From: Gonium pectorale
Lineage: Eukaryota > Chlorophyta > Chlorophyceae > Chlamydomonadales > Volvocaceae
Assembly (NCBI GenBank): GCA_001584585.1
Contig: LSYV01000010.1
Coordinates: 692,091-739,563, forward strand
Direction of reading: 5' to 3'
Length of the DNA stretch: 47,473 nucleotides
Positions 45,655 to 47,473 of the stretch are shown one piece after another (within the stretch, counting starts at the first letter, position 1; each line of letters opens with the position of its first letter). The notes beneath the pieces were generated by a model. It searched no databases, was not told the origin of the DNA, and worked only from the letters and a program-made list of their open reading frames with translations. Made by a program: the position numbers and the translations under genes.

Positions 45655-47473
45655 ATGCTCTCCGATGCGGCTGTGCCCTCGGGGCACCTGGCCGCAAACC
45701 GCCGCTCCAGCTCACAGCACAGCGGGGCGCCCGCAACGGCTGGACAGTACCCTCCATGCAGCGCGGCGCCAGCGCGAGCGGAGGCCACACCGGCTCCAAC
45801 TACCGTCTACGACCTGACAAGTGCGACCCTTCCGAACAGGGCAGTCGCCTTTCCCGATGTCGTCTAATCCGTGGCACCGCAGGCTCCCCACCGCCGCCAG
45901 CAGCGCGCGGCCAGAAGCACATTCACAACAAAGAGGCAGTCGTCATGGACCTGCTCGGTAGGACCACGCAAGCCTGCCGGGTTGTGCAGTGACCTGGGGC
46001 TGCGCCGCTCTTTGCCCGGACGCGGCCGCGGCCGTCTCTCAGCTCCGCACTGGGCTTCGCACTCCACCAACCCACCTGCCCCTTCCCCCCTGCCTCCGCC
46101 CTCCCTCCCACCTGGCACCCTGCGCGCCTTAGCTGCGGCAGGAGGCCGTGCGTGCTGCTGGGCGCTGTCGATGGTGACCTGGAGCCCTGCTACGTGGCGC
46201 CCGCTGCCGACGCGCTGAGGAGCAAGGCCCTGGAATACCAGCTGCAAGAGTTCGTACGCGGAGGCCAAGTGGGCGCGGGCCTGCAGCGCGCAGCTTCTGG
46301 TAGGCTTTGAAGCGCCGCCGCCCCGCGTGCCATGAATGTGCGGCTCGGAGGCCACGCCGTGCCGCCTCCACCTGACAGCAGGCACAGCCTTTGATGCGTT
46401 GCTTGCTATCTTGGCGGCAGGTAGCGCCCTGCGGGCAGGCCCCGGCCCCGGCCCACTGGCAGGCCCCAGCCCTACGGGCAGGCCCCGGCCCACGCGCAGG
46501 CTCCGGCCCGCGAACGCCGCATCCTGTCTTCTACTTCCAGGGCGCTACAATGGGCTTACGCCATTGCGCTCACCTTACCCGCAGGCACCAGTGGAGGCGG
46601 CAATGGCAGCCAGCCGCTCGCTGAGGCCACGGCTGCCGTCAACAACACGGTCGCCGCTCCGGGGCTGCACTGCTTCCCTGTGCAACACTTACACGGGCTG
46701 CCGCTGGCGGCGCCGGTGCTGGGTCCGCAGCAGACCCACACACATGTATGCGCAGTTCCCGCCGTCACAGCCTCAGCTGCCGCAGCTAGCCGTGCACCTG
46801 CAGGTGGCCGGCGTGATGGGCATCGGGATGCCATGGGCCCCGGCCGGCGCCGGCGCCGATGCAACAGTGACCGGTGCCGTTGCGACACAGCAATACGCGG
46901 CCGGGCCCATTATGGACTTTCTCATGGGTCCCTCGCCGCTCCGTGCCGCTGCTGCGGACGCCGATGCCGGTGACAACGGCGCGGCCGCAGCAGCAGCTCC
47001 GGTTGCCCTTGGGGAAGGGCCTCCGGTGCGCGCCGGTGGCGTCCTCTCTCCAGTCTCCACGGCAGCAGGCGGGCGGCGACCATGTGCCAAAACGACGTGC
47101 AGCGGCAGGCCACGCCAGGTGCTGACCCCAGTCCGGCAGCAGCGGCACGAGATGGGCAGGAGCCGGTGGGGCAAGAGGGGCAGGGGGCGGGGCGTCTGTC
47201 CGGCGAGGTGCTGCTGCAGGGCACGGGAACGCCCCCCCCGGCCCATGCCCCGCGCCCGGGCTGTGGGGCGACATCGCCTCACCCCGGGCGCCTCACCGCA
47301 GCCCCAGGAAGGCCCTGGGCGGGCCGATGCGATAGTTCGCGACACGGGAGCCGTCGCGGCAGTGCCACTGCGAGCCGCCGCCCGTCCCGTCAACCACGGC
47401 GGCGCAGCAGCAGCAGCAGCACCGGTGGCACCGGCTGGTACGACGGTGCCGTAGGCGGGACCCTAGCAGCCCC
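45655..47473 (+). CDS. Partial, unrecognised multi-exon gene running off the window
   Basis: Coding-like segments on the plus strand: 45655-45820 (possible start MLSDAAVPSGHL), 45883-45957 (ending KHIHNKEAVVMDLL), 46142-46299 (RPCVLLGAVDGDLEPCYVAP, then ADALRSKALEYQLQEF), and from 46585 (GTSGGGNGSQPLAEATAAV). Segments 1-2 and 3-4 join in phase with GT-AG sites, but segment 2 does not join segment 3 in phase, so at least one exon or boundary is wrong or missing. From about 46745 the plausible reading moves to another frame (MYAQFPPSQPQLPQLAV), at a CACACACA run. The C-terminal part is Ala/Gly/Arg-rich and low in complexity. I recognise no domain. This is a tentative gene model only. Confidence 0.35.

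Noticed and set aside
1..47473. CRISPR arrays, bacterial operons, rRNA genes or viral genes.
   Set aside because: No regularly spaced direct repeats with unique spacers, no Shine-Dalgarno-linked gene runs and no rRNA-like conserved segments were seen; all supported genes are spliced eukaryotic genes.

Overview
The window looks like nuclear DNA of a chlamydomonadalean (volvocine-type) green alga. It is GC-rich and intron-dense, with GTGAGT/GTGCGT-type donors, CAG acceptors and short introns. Its proteins carry long Gly/Ala/Pro runs, and one gene is a plastid bestrophin of the kind known from Chlamydomonas. The organism is an inference; no species is claimed. One run of 628 Ns (25834-26461) is an assembly gap.

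Layout, left to right: (1) 1-1326, tandem repeats and the upstream region of the first kinase gene. (2) 1327-9347 (+), a ten-exon receptor-like protein kinase gene (RLK copy 1): signal peptide, large ectodomain, one membrane helix, TKL-like kinase. (3) 9348-11703, no gene resolved. (4) 11704-13556 (-), a five-exon SUMO gene that is invisible as a single ORF because its exons are 49-57 nt long; the spliced 87-residue product ends exactly at Gly-Gly. (5) 15005-18472 (-), a seven-exon bestrophin-family channel with a plastid transit peptide. (6) 19406-33168 (-), about 22 exons of a class I trehalose-6-phosphate synthase with intact synthase residues and a degenerate phosphatase-like domain; the gap removes part of it. 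(7) 33169-36959, no resolvable gene. (8) 36960-45053 (-), RLK copy 2, a full-length paralogue of copy 1 with the same ten-exon structure in opposite orientation. (9) 45054-47473, upstream region of copy 2 and a partial, unrecognised plus-strand gene running off the window.

The main architectural feature is an inverted pair of receptor kinase genes, about 8 kb each, converging on 27.6 kb of unrelated single genes. Both copies splice to uninterrupted reading frames (1795 and 1841 residues). Their introns are patchily conserved, from near identity in introns 8 and 9 to strong divergence in introns 4 and 5, and their flanks are unrelated. The genes between them serve separate functions (SUMO modification, thylakoid anion or bicarbonate transport, trehalose-6-phosphate synthesis), and nothing suggests a functional cluster.

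The least expected sequence signal is an interrupted palindrome, GACCC-NN-GGGTC, found nine times (six independent sites) in both kinase genes and the trehalose gene. All exon-intron structures here were worked out by hand from splice signals and reading-frame phase; those with complete phase agreement are marked as such.
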